The notes: generated from the letters alone by a model not told the origin. Shown: positions 41,541 through 53,142, counted from the first letter of the stretch. The stretch is DNA of 64,000 bases from Ichthyophis bannanicus (GCA_033557465.1 CM066032.1:1316550025-1316614024), one strand, 5' to 3'. Program-made: numbers and translations.

Positions 41541-43267
41541 CATTCATACATGTTTTGAACTGCAAACCACTTTGACTAATTTTGATTGGAAAAACAGTAA
41601 ATATAATGTGAAAATTAAATTTAAAATGAAAAGTTATTTTAAAATAGCTAATCTATGTGGCAGAGAAATGGCATGCAGTCAACTACTGGGGAGGAAAGAG
41701 GGGAAGTTCGGCTGCTGCCTGCACTGGGGGAATAGGTTCCCCCTCAGAGTTCCGAAGAGGATCTCCCTGCTTTGCTTCTTGATTGGAACTGAGGCCCCTT
41801 CCCTGTCTTTAGTGCAGGCAAGTGACTAGTATTCATGTGACCCTGGCTAAGATACATTTCCAGGGAGAGGAAGTCCTAGCTGCCATGCAACAGTGACATC
41901 AAGGGGCATATTCTGCATAACCTGCTCTCTACATGTTAAAAGCCTCCACCTGTCAATTATTACAAGGTCCCGGAAGGAGCCTTGCCGTGTGCTTCTCAGC
42001 TGAGGACAGCTGCTGCAATGGCTGGACTAGGTGAGGTGAGACGGGATATAAAATAGGGAAAAATATTTGCAGGTATTTGAAGAATAAAAGCTCAGGGTGA
42101 CAGATCCCAGTCCTGGTTCTGACTGAACTGGAAGCCCAAAATTAACAGAACGTAAAATTTCTCCCCCTCCCCACCAAAAACATAAATCTAAGCATTAACT
42201 TGAAAAACTGCACATACGTATTTATAAATAATTGTTAAAGTGAAAAATTAGATTTAAAAAATTTGTTCACTGGAAACTTAAAAAAGAAACAGCGCTTGAG
42301 GGGCACTGCAACTGAAACAAGGACTGGCACAGGGTTACATGTCTTTTTCCTCTACAGATCAGTATTCATTTGTGGTCACTATCTGAAAGCCTTTTGGTGG
42401 CCCTTGTGGGGACAGGTGTCCATATCATTAAAAAATAAATCTACAAGATATATTGGCCTCTCTGCTGAGATTGCCAGCAGTGGTGCCAAATATTGTAAAG
42501 GGTTGAATTCCAAATTATCCTCTCGCTCTTCTAGGTGATCCTTCTGTCACAGGGTTGAGGCACATTAGCAGGGTAATGAGGGGAAGCTTGCACTGTTACT
42601 GTCTGTGCTCTAGATAAAGGAGGGACTTCTATTTCCACTACTGTCAATCTGTCACCCACCTTTCAGGAGAACTAAAATATTCATTTGAAAAAAATACTAG
42701 TGTTCAAAGCAGGAAAGAAATAGAAAAAGAAACTTAATAGCTGTCATGCCAATTCCACACTTTGCACTGGGATAGGACTGGGAACTTAATAAAATTAAAA
42801 GTAAGTTCCTTCTATATGCTCTAGTATCGTGGTTTGATATATTTATTTGATATATTCCAACTATTACCATTAGAGTCAAAGCATATTACACATATATGTC
42901 AACAATAAAAACAAATATTAACAAAGTAATACAAAACAGATAATAGAAATTCCTTATCCTGCCCATTCTAAGAATCCTGTCTCTTCTCTTTATCATTCCT
43001 TGCTTGCCATATACCTGAATCCACGTAATCCTTTCTAACAGCAAATACAATATCTGCATTACAGGAGAGGCTTTGAATTGTAATATTCAGCTCCATCCTG
43101 AAAGAAAGTCAGGGATCATTGATGTGTTAGACAAAGTAAGATCCCTGCACTATCCCACTCACTGCCAGTTGTACAGTAGGTTGAAAGCCGAACCAACATT
43201 CCAGGCTAAAATCCCTTCTTTGCACTACTCTGGAGGAAAATCCTTTCATATACCGAAATCTCCAGCA
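41541..43267. other. Unassigned, low-repeat interval
   Basis: AT-rich, no long frames, no repeat family recognised. By the SIL1 hypothesis this is intron. Confidence 0.5.
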
Positions 43268-43299
43268 ACACTGCTCTTGGAGAAGTCAAACGCTTTAAA

Positions 43300-43357
43300 T
43301 CTTTGAAGCTAAGCAGGGCAGGGGACCACCAGGGAAGAGCAGGTGCTGTGAACTATA
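43300..43357 (+). repeat. 5S rRNA-related fragment (5S-derived SINE or pseudogene)
   Basis: ATCTTTGAAGCTAAGCAGGG followed by GACCACCAGGGAAGAGCAGG and TGCTGTGAACT resembles the second half of 5S rRNA (box A GAAGCTAAGCAGGG, then GACCGCCTGGGAATACCGGGTGCTG). A stretch of about 20 bases between box A and box C is missing. 5S-headed SINEs are known in vertebrates; no clear tail is seen here. Confidence 0.5.
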
Positions 43358-43874
43358 GAAGACCAACAGCAAACCTTATTTTGTCAAGAGTGTCACAGGC
43401 AGAGACAGTGTAAACCACTGTGCGAACAGTGCACATGCATGGCGTGTTAGCTCTAGAGGAGCGGCCATGCACAAAGGGAAAGCCGATGGAGTCCGAGGGG
43501 AAGTGGAGCCTGGGTTCTCATTTTCCCTCCTAGCACTCCCCCTCCAATCTTCCTTCCCTCTCAAGGGAGCAGCAGACAAAGCCAGGTTCATTGCTCACCT
43601 TTTCCCTCCTGCTGCTCTTCCACTCTCGCTGCCTACCTCCCACCCCACCCCACCCCACCCCCACCAAATCAGAAAGGAAGCTGCCAGTCTCATGATATGG
43701 ATGGTTCATAGACTACACTGCAAGCAGGAAACTGACAGTCTGTTCTCTAAAGAGATGCCTGCTTCTCTTGTAAGTGGGTGGCAGGAAGGATCAGGAAAGA
43801 AGCAGATAAGCCAGCTGTGCTTGTTCTGTAAGAAAGGGAGGGATAAGAAAAGAAAACTACCTGAGTCTGTACGT

Positions 43875-44112
43875 CAGGTGCCTTCTCTGACCCTTTTCAA
43901 TTCCAGGCTGAAAACTCACCTTTTTGCTGCTGCTTTCGGATCTTGACTCTCCAGGTCTCTTATGTTTCCTTACCATTCCCCCCTCACTGTATCCCATGTC
44001 TACAGCTACTGTGTCGTCTCTCTTGACTAGACTGTAAGCTCTGCTGAGCAGGGACTGTCTTTTACATGTGTCCGTGCAGCACTACATACATCTTGTAGCG
44101 CTATACAAATGT
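43875..44112 (+). mobile_element. L2 LINE 3' end
   Basis: The ORF2 end FNSRLKTHLFAAAFGS is followed by the L2 3' UTR hallmark GACTGTAAGCTCTGCTGAGC, AGGGACTGTC and a GTAGCGCTATACAAATG end. The L2 at 62150-63508 has the same tail. Confidence 0.85.
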
Positions 44113-44337
44113 GTCAGTCGGTCACACCTTTGAGGGGAGGGGGCAGGAGGAGAGACGTGTAAGAAAGCTTTGGTCAAGAATGCAGGAGAACCTTCCAGGA
44201 ATGGAAATGACTAGGAGAATTTTCAAGCCTCAAAGAAGAAAATGTGGGGAAAACCTTCTTGAGATGGGAGAAAATGTTTTTTTTGTTTTTTTGTTTTTTT
44301 TTAGAGATTAATATGGAACATCAAACCAGGGATAAAG

Positions 44338-44760
44338 GGGTGGGAGAGAGGAGCAGGGGGAGAAAAAGAGAAGCAGGTATGAGGAGTAGGGGGTTAAGGA
44401 GAGGAGAAGAGAGGACTCTGGATTGGGGGAGAAGAAAGAAACGAGGATGGAGAGAGAAGGACCCGAAAGGTGAAAGGGAACAAGGGCGGGAAGAAATTGG
44501 AGAGGACCCTGGATTAGGGGAGTAATGTAGGAAGATGGGGATATGAAGAGAACACAGGACAAAGATGACAGGAAGGAGGAAGAATGAAGATGAGGAGGAG
44601 GAATAGAAAGAGAAAAAAAGAAAGAAGGAAGAGAATATTTTGATAGAAAGACATAAAAGGAGAGAGAACTAAAAGAGAAAAGAGAAAAGGAAAAATGAAC
44701 AGAAAGAAACAAAAAAGAAGAGAGACAAGACCAGCAAATAGGAAAAGAGACTCATGAGTC
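44338..44760. repeat. Polypurine tract
   Basis: Almost only A and G on the plus strand for about 400 bases, preceded by T-runs at 44278-44302. Non-coding; composition gives spurious open frames. Confidence 0.7.
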
Positions 44761-46062
44761 AGAAAATCTAAGCAGAGACAACAAAAGTTGGAAATTATTT
44801 TATTATCTGATTAATCTTAATAGTTCATTAGTGTAAAATATGCCGGAACACAAATCAAAGTGGGCATGACTTTCCACATAAACTTTACATGTTGTGTTGG
44901 TTGATTTGAATTCATGCCTGTATCATATATTCTCCTGTATGCAGAACCTACCTGCAAGAACTGAGGCTTTTGTACTGGGTTCAACATTTAAAGAATGGCC
45001 TTTAAGTACATTTGGAGAATAGGCTACTATGGGGCTGATATGTAGTCAGCACAGTGGTTAAATACTAGCCAACAAGCTATAAAACAATTCTAGATATTCA
45101 GAGCCAGTATTTAGCTAGCATCCAGTACCGAAATCCAGAGAGCAGACATACTCAGCCTTCTATCCAAACAGTGCCCCAGCTCCATACACAGACTGCCACG
45201 GCACTCTTCAGAAGGCGGCATGGCTGGCTGTAAGGATACTCAGTGGACTACTACATATCCCTGGATGGCTGCAGCTAAGGGAAATAGCCAGATAACTACT
45301 GCTGTTATGTGGCTATTTCTTTTTGAATATCGGACTCTATCATTTTCCCACGCAGGCATCCCCCAACCCCCATGTCCTTCGCTCGCTCAAATGAACTGCC
45401 TATTCACTACTGGCAGTATGAGGGATGAGTGTCCTAGCTTGCTCCACCCCTTACTTTTTAACCCCATTTCACATGTAAACAGTGTTCAGAACCTCACTGC
45501 TGGAATAAAAGAGAAGCTGATGAAAAGCTCCACTGGAAGCCACCAGGGGTTGGGGGAGTTACACAGTAATCTTTCACAAAGAGAAGCAAAAAAGATAGCA
45601 CCAAGCCTGGTCACAGTTAATATAGTGGGGGCGTGATCGTCTAACCCTGTAATGGACATGGATCTTAGCACCACTAGCATCTAACACAAATCAATAGCAC
45701 TGTCTTTTACAAAGCTTTCTGGGAGAAATTACATTAGCAAGCCCTGGTTATTCAGCAGTACAGGCTGAGCTGCAACAGTAATAAGGAATGTGATGAATCC
45801 TGCCCTGGAGGTACTTCCACTTTTAGAGGCAGCTGATGAAAGAAAATTTCTGTATGCCACAAGTTTGATTGCTGAGGCAAAGTGAAAGCTTTCCTGTGAC
45901 TATGTACTACAGCCAGAAGTAAACTTCAAATACTTAGAGATAAATCTCATCACTCTGTCAGAATCAGTACAGAAACTGATCAATGGCTGTACTTTACTGG
46001 AAGTGACCTATATCCATAACATCAACCCATACAAACCTATTTGTGGACAATGCATGTCTTAC
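44761..46062. other. Unassigned interval next to the SIL1 exon
   Basis: No repeat family recognised. A plus-strand stretch at 45811-46053 stays open for about 80 codons except one TGA, with a protein-like composition, but matches nothing I know. Confidence 0.45.
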
Positions 46063-46198
46063 CTGGCTTAACAGTCTGCCATTCTCGTGTTGGGTAAAAA
46101 ACCTCCTGATCTTCAGGATCAAGCTCATCTTCTACCGTTACTTCCTCATTCTCAGCCTCATGCATTTCATTCTCTTTTACTTCTGTGAGTGCAAACTC
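46063..46198 (-). CDS. SIL1: SIL1 coding exon (N-terminal region), single exon
   Basis: A 136-bp exon on the minus strand. The acceptor is TTTCCTTTTGAAG before 46198 and the donor is CCAG/GTAAGA after 46063, both close to consensus. It encodes 45 residues beginning EFALTEVKE and ending EVFYPTREWQTVKP, exiting in phase 1. From memory, vertebrate SIL1 has EFALTN, an acidic linker and VFHPTHEWQALQPGQ in this place just after its signal peptide, so identity and order agree. SIL1 is an ER-lumenal nucleotide-exchange factor for the Hsp70 BiP; loss of human SIL1 causes Marinesco-Sjogren syndrome. Other exons were looked for but not found; exon 1/signal peptide should lie at higher coordinates and the armadillo-repeat exons at lower ones, possibly outside the window. 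Alternative: an exon relic, but conserved splice sites argue against that. Confidence 0.85.
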
Positions 46199-46235
46199 CT
46201 TCAAAAGGAAACATTACACCTGGTTTTATTCCTCA

Positions 46236-46345
46236 GTACATTTATTTATTTATTTAACAGCTCTTATATACCACGCTATTTGACATCAGTGCGGTTTACA
46301 TTAAACAAAATACACTCAGATTTAGAGAACTTGTCCAAGTTACAG
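46236..46345 (-). mobile_element. L2/Rex-like LINE 3' tail
   Basis: On the minus strand it reads TTTAATGTAAACCGCACTGA, a GGTATATAAGAG block and TAAATAAATAAATAAA, the tail shared with the LINE at 47620-48645. It ends about 40 bases upstream of the SIL1 acceptor. Confidence 0.7.
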
Positions 46346-47093
46346 GTAACAGGGGAATAAAACAAGGATTAACTGGGGAATAGCATATGAATAATTAATA
46401 ATTAAATATTAAAACATGAGTCTAGCACTCTGCAAAACTTAATTCCATGTCTTTCTAAGATCTTCATTCTCTTCTATTAATTTGACTTCTATCCCTGTGC
46501 AGTCTGCAAAATGACCAGCACCAGATGGCACAGGGCCAAGGCTTAAATATCAGAAATGGACTGCATGGTATGCAGTCAGGGCCTTCTAGGGATTCAGGTT
46601 CCCAGATTTAATTCACACCATTTCTTTTCCTTTTTTTTTAAAACAGCATTATCAGCCTACGTATGCTGTTCCTGTAGTCCCTGCCTCCACTGGCCCACTG
46701 CAGAAAGATGATGCCTTTATCCTTGCAAATCAAAGCATCCTCCCAACCAAGGAGGAGGAAAGCAGCAGCCGTGTTTAACCACAACTACTTGCTGCTTCCT
46801 CTTATTCCCAGCTTCACCTTGAAGTCTGATCTCTGTGGGCCTCGCTGTACCTGCTCAGGTCAAACATCTTTGTAAAACTAGCAGAGAAGGAAGCAGGCAC
46901 CTGCAGGTAAGAAGTATGGCTTCTGCTTTCCTCCTCCCAGAAACGGGGCAGTACAAAGAGAGGGTAAGGTAGCTAAAAAAGTGCAAAGGAGCGGGAAGGA
47001 AGAGAGCAGTAGAGTCTGAAGGATTAGTGAACAGGAATAGGAGTTAAGAGAGTGAGCACTCAGATAGGGATGTGCCAGAGAAGCAAGGGATGA
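46346..47093. other. Unassigned interval
   Basis: No repeat, gene or RNA recognised; intronic by the SIL1 hypothesis. Confidence 0.45.
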
Positions 47094-47289
47094 AGGGGGT
47101 GAGAGAATGACCAAAGGGGGGCAGAGACAGGGAATGAAGAAGGGAAATACGGAAGTGAAAAAATGAACAAGAGGGGCCGCGTGGTAAGCAGGGGAGGGCT
47201 TGAGAATATGAGAAAATTAAATAGGGGTGGGGCTTGAGAGTGTAAGAGAATGATCAAGGGGAGGGTTTGGGAACGTGAGACAAAGAGCA
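47094..47289. repeat. Degenerate 33-34 bp minisatellite
   Basis: Three clear units at 47190-47222, 47223-47256 and 47257-47289, each starting AGGGGNGGG(C/T)TTG(A/G)GA, then GAGA or GAGACA. Weaker units appear to start at 47094. Purine-rich. Confidence 0.6.
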
Positions 47290-47619
47290 AGGAAGTCTGA
47301 GAGACTAGACAGAGGAAGAATGAGTAAAGAAAGCTAGAAGGGTGAGTGTGAGCAAGTTGAGAAAGGACAGCCAAAGATGCTGCCATCTGTGCTTGCCACA
47401 GAGGTAGAACAACTTCAGTGAGGCAAGGAAGGAAGCTGCAGAGCTGGCAGAACAGCAGCAGATCCAAGTGTATTAGCTTTTGTCGAGGTGCAATGAAATG
47501 GTTCAGATAGAGAGACATGCAAAGGGTAATGAAGCAAATTTTCAAAGAGTGTATGTTAAAAAAACTAAATTAGTTTTACAGTACATTCTAAATAAATGTT
47601 TGTGTGATAAAACAAATAA

Positions 47620-48645
47620 TGTGCTTTTACAGATTTGGAAATCACACACATATTCTGAGAGTACAGCAGATAAAGAATATAAAAACAAAAGAACTGTTAC
47701 AAGATGAAGACTTTCGAACTGTTACACAAGCCTTGGTCATACCACATTTTGATTTCTGTAATAGCATACTACACGGTATAACTAAGAAGAACATCAAAAT
47801 ATTGCAAATGGCCCAAAATGTAACAGCAAGAGTTATATTCAAAGCCAAACTATCTGACCACATTACCCCCATTCTATACACACTACATTGGCTACCCATA
47901 TTCAGTAGGATCCAATACAAAATACTAATAACCACTTTTAAATTAATTAATAACATAGCCCCATCATACTTAACTACTCTTCTCCACAGTCCTCTAGAAA
48001 CTAGGAAAAGAAGGAAAAAAAATCTTAACACACTAGCAGTTCCTGATCTAATAAGAAAATCAAAGCAATCAACTAGTAATAGTGCCTTTTCGTTTGTTGC
48101 ACCAATACTGTGGAACAATCTTCCAGACCAACTAAGAGAATCTAAAGACCTACTAACATTTAGAAAAGATTTAAAAACACATCTATTTTGTCAACACTAC
48201 AACAATGGAGAAACAATTATAATTTCCCAACCACCATAACTGAATCTCTTACATTACTCAAATACATATCTATAATTAGACATCCTCAACCGCAAACGAT
48301 ATTCATCATAAAATGATTCCTTACACATATATATATAAAGTAACACTTGATACTTGTTATATAGTTTAAATGTATTATAGTTCAAATATTGATATTGATA
48401 TTGTTGTTGTTCCTGTTATATTGTAATCCAGGTTTACTGTAACATAGTCAAATATTGTTCTTGTTACATTGTAATCACATTAATCAATATTGTTCTTTTC
48501 ACCTCATGTTATAATGTAATATTGTTCTGTTTAATTGTTTAACTGTATAACGTTTGTTGTAATGTAAACCGCTGCTGATCCTTGGAAACAGCGGTATATA
48601 AAAACTGTTCAAATAAATAAAATAAATAATAAATAAAATAAACTG
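47620..48645 (+). mobile_element. L2/Rex-like LINE, 5'-truncated
   Basis: The C-terminal ORF2 frame (47700-48239) has VTQALVIPHFDFCNSILHG, LQMAQNVTARVIF, TLHWLPIFSRIQYKI and WNNLPDQLRESKDLLTFRKD. Then comes an AT-rich 3' UTR ending GCTGCTGATCCTTGG, GCGGTATATAAA and (AAATA)n. RT active site lost by truncation. Confidence 0.82.
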
Positions 48646-48738
48646 TCATACTGGTCAGTGCAAACATTCATAAAGCCAGCATCTTATTTCCAACAATGGC
48701 CTGTCCAGATCACAAGCACCTAAAATAAGCCCAGCTAA

Positions 48739-49203
48739 GGTGACATTTTACTTACCAAATAAAGTCCTTTCTTTGAGTCCTGTTACACCAGTCCAGACAA
48801 GTGGATTGTGTGTTCCCCTACCAGCAGACTGGTGGAGACAGAAGCCAATGAAATGCCCAGGTTTCAATGAATCATTCTCATGCCTCTATCAGCCTGAGCC
48901 ACTACAGGGCACCTCAGTATTCCTCCCAAAGCAAATGGTCAAGCACGGCAAACCTCACACAACCTCAACGTGGGCAACAATGATTAATCAGTCAAGAAAC
49001 CATGTAGAAAATTATATATACTGTATATGAGAAATTGAAGAAAAGGCTGTCAAGTAGGAAATGAACCTGCAAAGCCAAGCAGAAAATTCTAGCAGACCAA
49101 GGTACCACCACAGAATAACAGACCAAACAGTTCCAGGGGTGGGTCCTGGACTGGTCTAGTGGGACTCAAGGAAAGGACATTATCTGGTAAGTAAAATGTC
49201 ACC
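48739..49203. mobile_element. Miniature DIRS-like element (family 2)
   Basis: Inverted termini of about 60 bases at 48739-48798 and 49143-49203 (GGTGACATTTTACTTACCA, and its complement) enclose about 345 bases without genes. Directly to the right starts another copy of the inner terminus (TAGACCAGTCCAGACAAGTGG), the 3' end of a larger DIRS remnant. Confidence 0.65.
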
Positions 49204-49219
49204 TTCCATATCGTCATGC

Positions 49220-49885
49220 TAGACCAGTCCAGACAAGTGGAATATAACAAAGCTACGTCTTCACTGGGCGAGAAGAAGACAGCAGCTCGCAAAACCTTGG
49301 AGCAAAAGGCCATGTTCACCTGACCGTGGACATTCAAGCTGTAATGCTAGACAACAAGTGGAAAATGATGCCCACAGTGCCACCTGACAATGTCTAAAGG
49401 GGCTACCGAGCTACACTCCACCCCCAAGGATGCTGGTGCCCGAGAAAAATGGGTGACAAATCCTTTGGAACCAGCCAGCTCTGTAACAGATACGCTGAGG
49501 CAAATGCCTCCATGATCCAGCATCCCAAGGTGGACTCTGCTCATGCAGGCCAGCAAACAGCACAAAAGATGATCAGACTTACAAAAAGAAAGCCGTAACC
49601 TCCAAGTCCCAGAAACGTACCCTCCGAACATCCATAACTTTCCCTCTATACTGCTCCTCAGAAAAGGAGGGCAAAGCAAACCACCTGGTTTACATGAAAG
49701 GCAAATATCTTGGCCAAAAAGAAGGCACAAGCCAAATGGAAAAGGCCTCCTCTGAAAAGGACAAATATGAATTCAGGCAAGACAGTGCCTGCTGCTCAAA
49801 AATGCACCTTGCCAAACCAATCGCGACCAAAAATATAGTACTGAGAGTTATGCCCCTCAGAGCAGCATGCTTCAAAGACTAAAAA
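49220..49885 (-). pseudogene. DIRS recombinase fragment, second family
   Basis: On the minus strand, 49875-49690 encodes LRGITLSTIFLVAIGLARCIFEQQAL, aligning with the LSWKVIFLVAFTSGRHISELQAL block of other DIRS recombinases. The arginine aligns with the catalytic one. The rest, down to 49347, is shifted in frame. The piece is cut on the right by a LINE. Confidence 0.65.
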
Positions 49886-49889
49886 TTTG

Positions 49890-51805
49890 CAGATTATATC
49901 AAGGAAAAATTTCACTCTATTAAAACAATAATTGACAATACCACAAATTCACAAGTTTCTCAGTCTAAAATTTGGGAAAAATTTTACTCTCCTTCAAATG
50001 AACAAATTTCTCAAATTATTTCAGCAATTAATACAAGCACCGCTCCCACAGACCCTTGCCCTGTTTCTTGGGTCAAAGCTTCCAAATCAAGCTTAATACC
50101 ATACATAAACAATATTGTGATTAATTCTCTTTCCCAAGGTCTTATGCCTACACAACTAAAGCAAGCAACAGTTAGACCTATTCCAAAGAAAACATCTCTT
50201 GAAAAAACTAATCCTGCTGCTTACCGACCAATTTCAAGTTTACCATTTCTGGCAAAAATCATAGAGAAAGCAGTTCAACAGCAATTACAAGATCACATCG
50301 ATAATCATGCACCCCTGGATAATAACCAGCATGGTTTCCGTCCTAATCACGGTGTTTAAACTCTATTGATTTATCTTTTTGACAATATCCTTCGTGTCAT
50401 AGATAACAAAAAAAAAGGGATTCTACTGATCTTTGTAGACATTTCATCAGCATTTGACACAGTTAACCACCGAATTCTCATTGAGAGACTACGAATGATT
50501 GGTATTCATGGTGTTGCTCTCAAATGGTTTCAATCGTACCTTTCTGACAGAGAGATTAGAGTAAAAGTAGGATGTAATACTTCACAATCTATAAAGTTAC
50601 TGCAAGGAGTCCCTCAAGGTTCCGCCCTCTCTTCTCTTCTTTTTAATATCTACATTCAACCAATTTGTGATATAATAAAGGCTTACAATATACAATACAC
50701 TATTTATGCAGATGACATTTTAATTTTTATGCCTTTTTCAATTGACAACCCTGTATATTCCGATATTTCACTTTGTTTATCTGAAATGACAAGATGGTGT
50801 AAGAAGAATAATTTATCAATCAATTACAGCAAAACAGAGGCCCTCATAATTACTCGTAACCTTGAATTCATACATCCACCAAACATTACAGTTGATAACA
50901 CAACTATTCCAATTAAAACGGAAGTAAAATATCTTGGTATTACTCTAGACAGTGAGTTAAATCTCAAATCACATATTAATAAAACAATAAAGAATTCGTA
51001 CTTCAGAATGCGTATCATAAGGAGACTAAAACCACTTCTTGCATATGATCTATTTCGTACTGTATGTCAAGCACTAATAACTCCTTTGCTTGATTTTTGT
51101 AATCCAATATTCCTTGGTTTAACACTGCAAGCCTTGAAACCCCTTCAATTGGCTCAGAATACTGCAGCACGAATTATTTCTGGAACCTCTATTTTTGAAC
51201 ACATCACACCAGTCATGAAGGATCTTCACTGGCTACCAATCCAATCACGTATCAAATATAAAACAATTATCAACATCTTTAAAATAAAGCATCACATATC
51301 AGCCAATAGTCTTTACACCCTCATTCTTCCTGACTCCAGCTCTCGACCAAGAAGAAAAGGTACATCTCACAGATTAAGTTCTTCAAGTAACTTCAAAAAT
51401 ACGCGCAAGGATACTACAGAGAGAGCATTCTCATTAGCTGCCCCAATATTATGGAACTCTCTTCCAGATGAGTTAAGATCATCAACTGATCTCAAAGATT
51501 TTCGAAAGCAATTAAAAACTTTGCTTTTTATTGAACATTATGGGCCTATTACGTAATTTTTGATTTACCTACCAACTGCTAAATATTTAAATAAGTGTTA
51601 TTGTTATATTTTACTTAAATTTTTAAAATTTGTAATTAGCACACGTACATTGTAATGATTATTGTGCTGTATGACCATATGTTGCTATGTTTGTATTTTT
51701 CCCTCTACTCACTAGATGTTTTGTTTGTTTTGTTCTTTCACCGCCTTGATTATATGATAAGGCGATATATAAATACAGTTAAATAAATAAAATAAATAAA
51801 TAAAA
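49890..51805 (+). mobile_element. L2/Rex-like LINE with nearly complete reverse transcriptase
   Basis: 5'-truncated before the RT. The coding region spans 49890-51556, followed by an AT-rich 3' UTR ending GATAAGGCGATATATAAATA and (AAATA)n, the tail shared with the SINE at 16101. Confidence 0.85.
50117..51556 (+). pseudogene. LINE reverse transcriptase with one nonsense codon
   Basis: The frame carries RPIPKKTSLEKTNPAAYRPIS and NNQHGFRPNHGV, then one TAA (50357-50359). It resumes in the same frame for 396 codons: FVDISSAFDTVNHR, QGVPQGSALSSLLFN, the catalytic YADDILIF, VKYLGITLDSEL, LLDFCNPIFLG and WNSLPDELRSSTDLKDFRKQ. Apart from the single stop it is open, so this copy is young among its neighbours. 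Clade is L2/Rex1 within the CR1 superfamily, by motif style only. Confidence 0.83.
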
Positions 51806-52172
51806 GGGCTCTGACACCAGAAACCTGAGCACCACACAGAAACTCCAGGGAGGGACAAAAGGCTAGAGGTGAGGATGCAGACACTGAACCCCTTGAAGAA
51901 AACGTGAAACATCCAGGAGAAAGGCTGAAGACTTTCTGGCCACTGAACCCCAGAAACAGGACAAGGCTGCCACCCAGACTTTTAGGGAGGTAAGGGAAAA
52001 ATAAACCTTTCCAGACTGTCCAGCAGAAGACCAACAGAGCCAGCACCTTGGAAGACTTAGGAACAAGCTGCCGAGTGCTGCAGCCATCCTCCAAGAGGAA
52101 CCAAGCCCACACAAGCCAGGGAGGTAGAACCCCTTCAGGCTCTGAGCAGAGCAGAAACTATTGCAGGAGAAA
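51806..52172. other. Unassigned interval, probable DIRS-flank
   Basis: Purine-rich, no motif. It may be decayed DIRS leader or gag, but I see no certain match. Confidence 0.35.
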
Positions 52173-52485
52173 GCGTAGTTACTCACCTGTAACAGGTGTT
52201 CTCCAGGACAGCAGGAATCAGTCCTCATATATGAGCAACGTCGATGCCAATGGAGCCCATATAAAAACATCTCCCCAGCTTTCAAAGAAAGCCTTTGGGA
52301 GATGCACCAAGCATCCGTGGTCCTCTTCCCGCTCAAGAGTGCCATCTTGCTTCAGTCTAATGACATAGTTAATACGGCAAAAATTAAAATACGGTAAAGA
52401 AGCAACTCCAAGAGGAGAAGGGAGAGTTGTGAGGACCAATTCCTGCTGTCCCTGGAGAACACCTGTTACAGATGAGTAATTATGC
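52173..52485 (+). mobile_element. Miniature DIRS-like element (family 1)
   Basis: 313 bp. Left terminus 52173-52227 (GCGTAGTTACTCACCTGTAA) and right terminus 52430-52485 are inverted repeats. The interior after the left end is the DIRS 5' leader in plus orientation, including the complement of CAAGATGGCAC near 52340. No gag, RT or recombinase. The flanks GGAGAAA and TTTCTCC are themselves inverted. Confidence 0.7.
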
Positions 52486-53142
52486 TTTCTCCAGGAACAA
52501 GTAGGAAGTCAGTCCTCACATATGGGACTCCCCAGCTACAGGCTACCAAGAACCTGTACAAAATGCTATGGTGATCAGAGTACTGTAGGTGAGCCATGAG
52601 CTGCAGCAATTGAGTCCCAACTGAGAGACTCTTACAAGACCCAAGTGTCCAGCGGAAAACCAGAAGCATCGGAGGGCAAGAGTTGCCTACACCCCAAAAA
52701 GATTACGGAGCACGGCCAGGCAATAGTGAGCTGCAAAGGTATGGACTAAAGACAAGATGGCAGCCAGACAGATTTCTGTCACAGGTACGGAAATCAGATT
52801 TGCTACAGACGTAGCCATAGTTCTGATGCAGTGCACCGTGATCCGGAGATCTAGTGAGATCCCAGCCTGCTCATAGGCGAGGGCAATGCAGTCCGCCACC
52901 CAAGTGAACAGAGTTCGCTGAGTTACTGAAAGCCCCAGTCGACTGGGGTCATAGCAGACAAAGAGCTGAGGCACTTTGCGGTGGCCTGAGTCCACTGTAG
53001 ATAGAAGGTGTAAGGCGGCTCTGCCATCAGGGCTTGTAGCTCGCTGATCCTGCAAGCAGAAGAGAAAGACAACTTTCCAGGAGAGGTATCGCATGTGGCA
53101 GGTAGCCAGGGGCTCAAACAGCGGCTTAGTGAGCTGTGATAA
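52486..53142 (-). pseudogene. DIRS recombinase 3' fragment (copy H)
   Basis: The 3' terminus (CTTTCTCCAGGAACAAGTAG, 52485-52504) is followed by recombinase on the minus strand (53151-52687). YLSWKVVFLF and FVCYDPSRLGLSVTQRTL are seen, then HCIRTMATSVANL, the H-x-x-R block, and the closing VHTFAAHYCLA with the nucleophilic Tyr. An internal deletion removed the segment between. A CR1 cuts it on the right. Confidence 0.75.

Noticed and set aside
43467..43946. 159-codon plus-strand frame
   Set aside because: Only its last part is meaningful, and that is the end of an L2 ORF2; the rest is chance opening.
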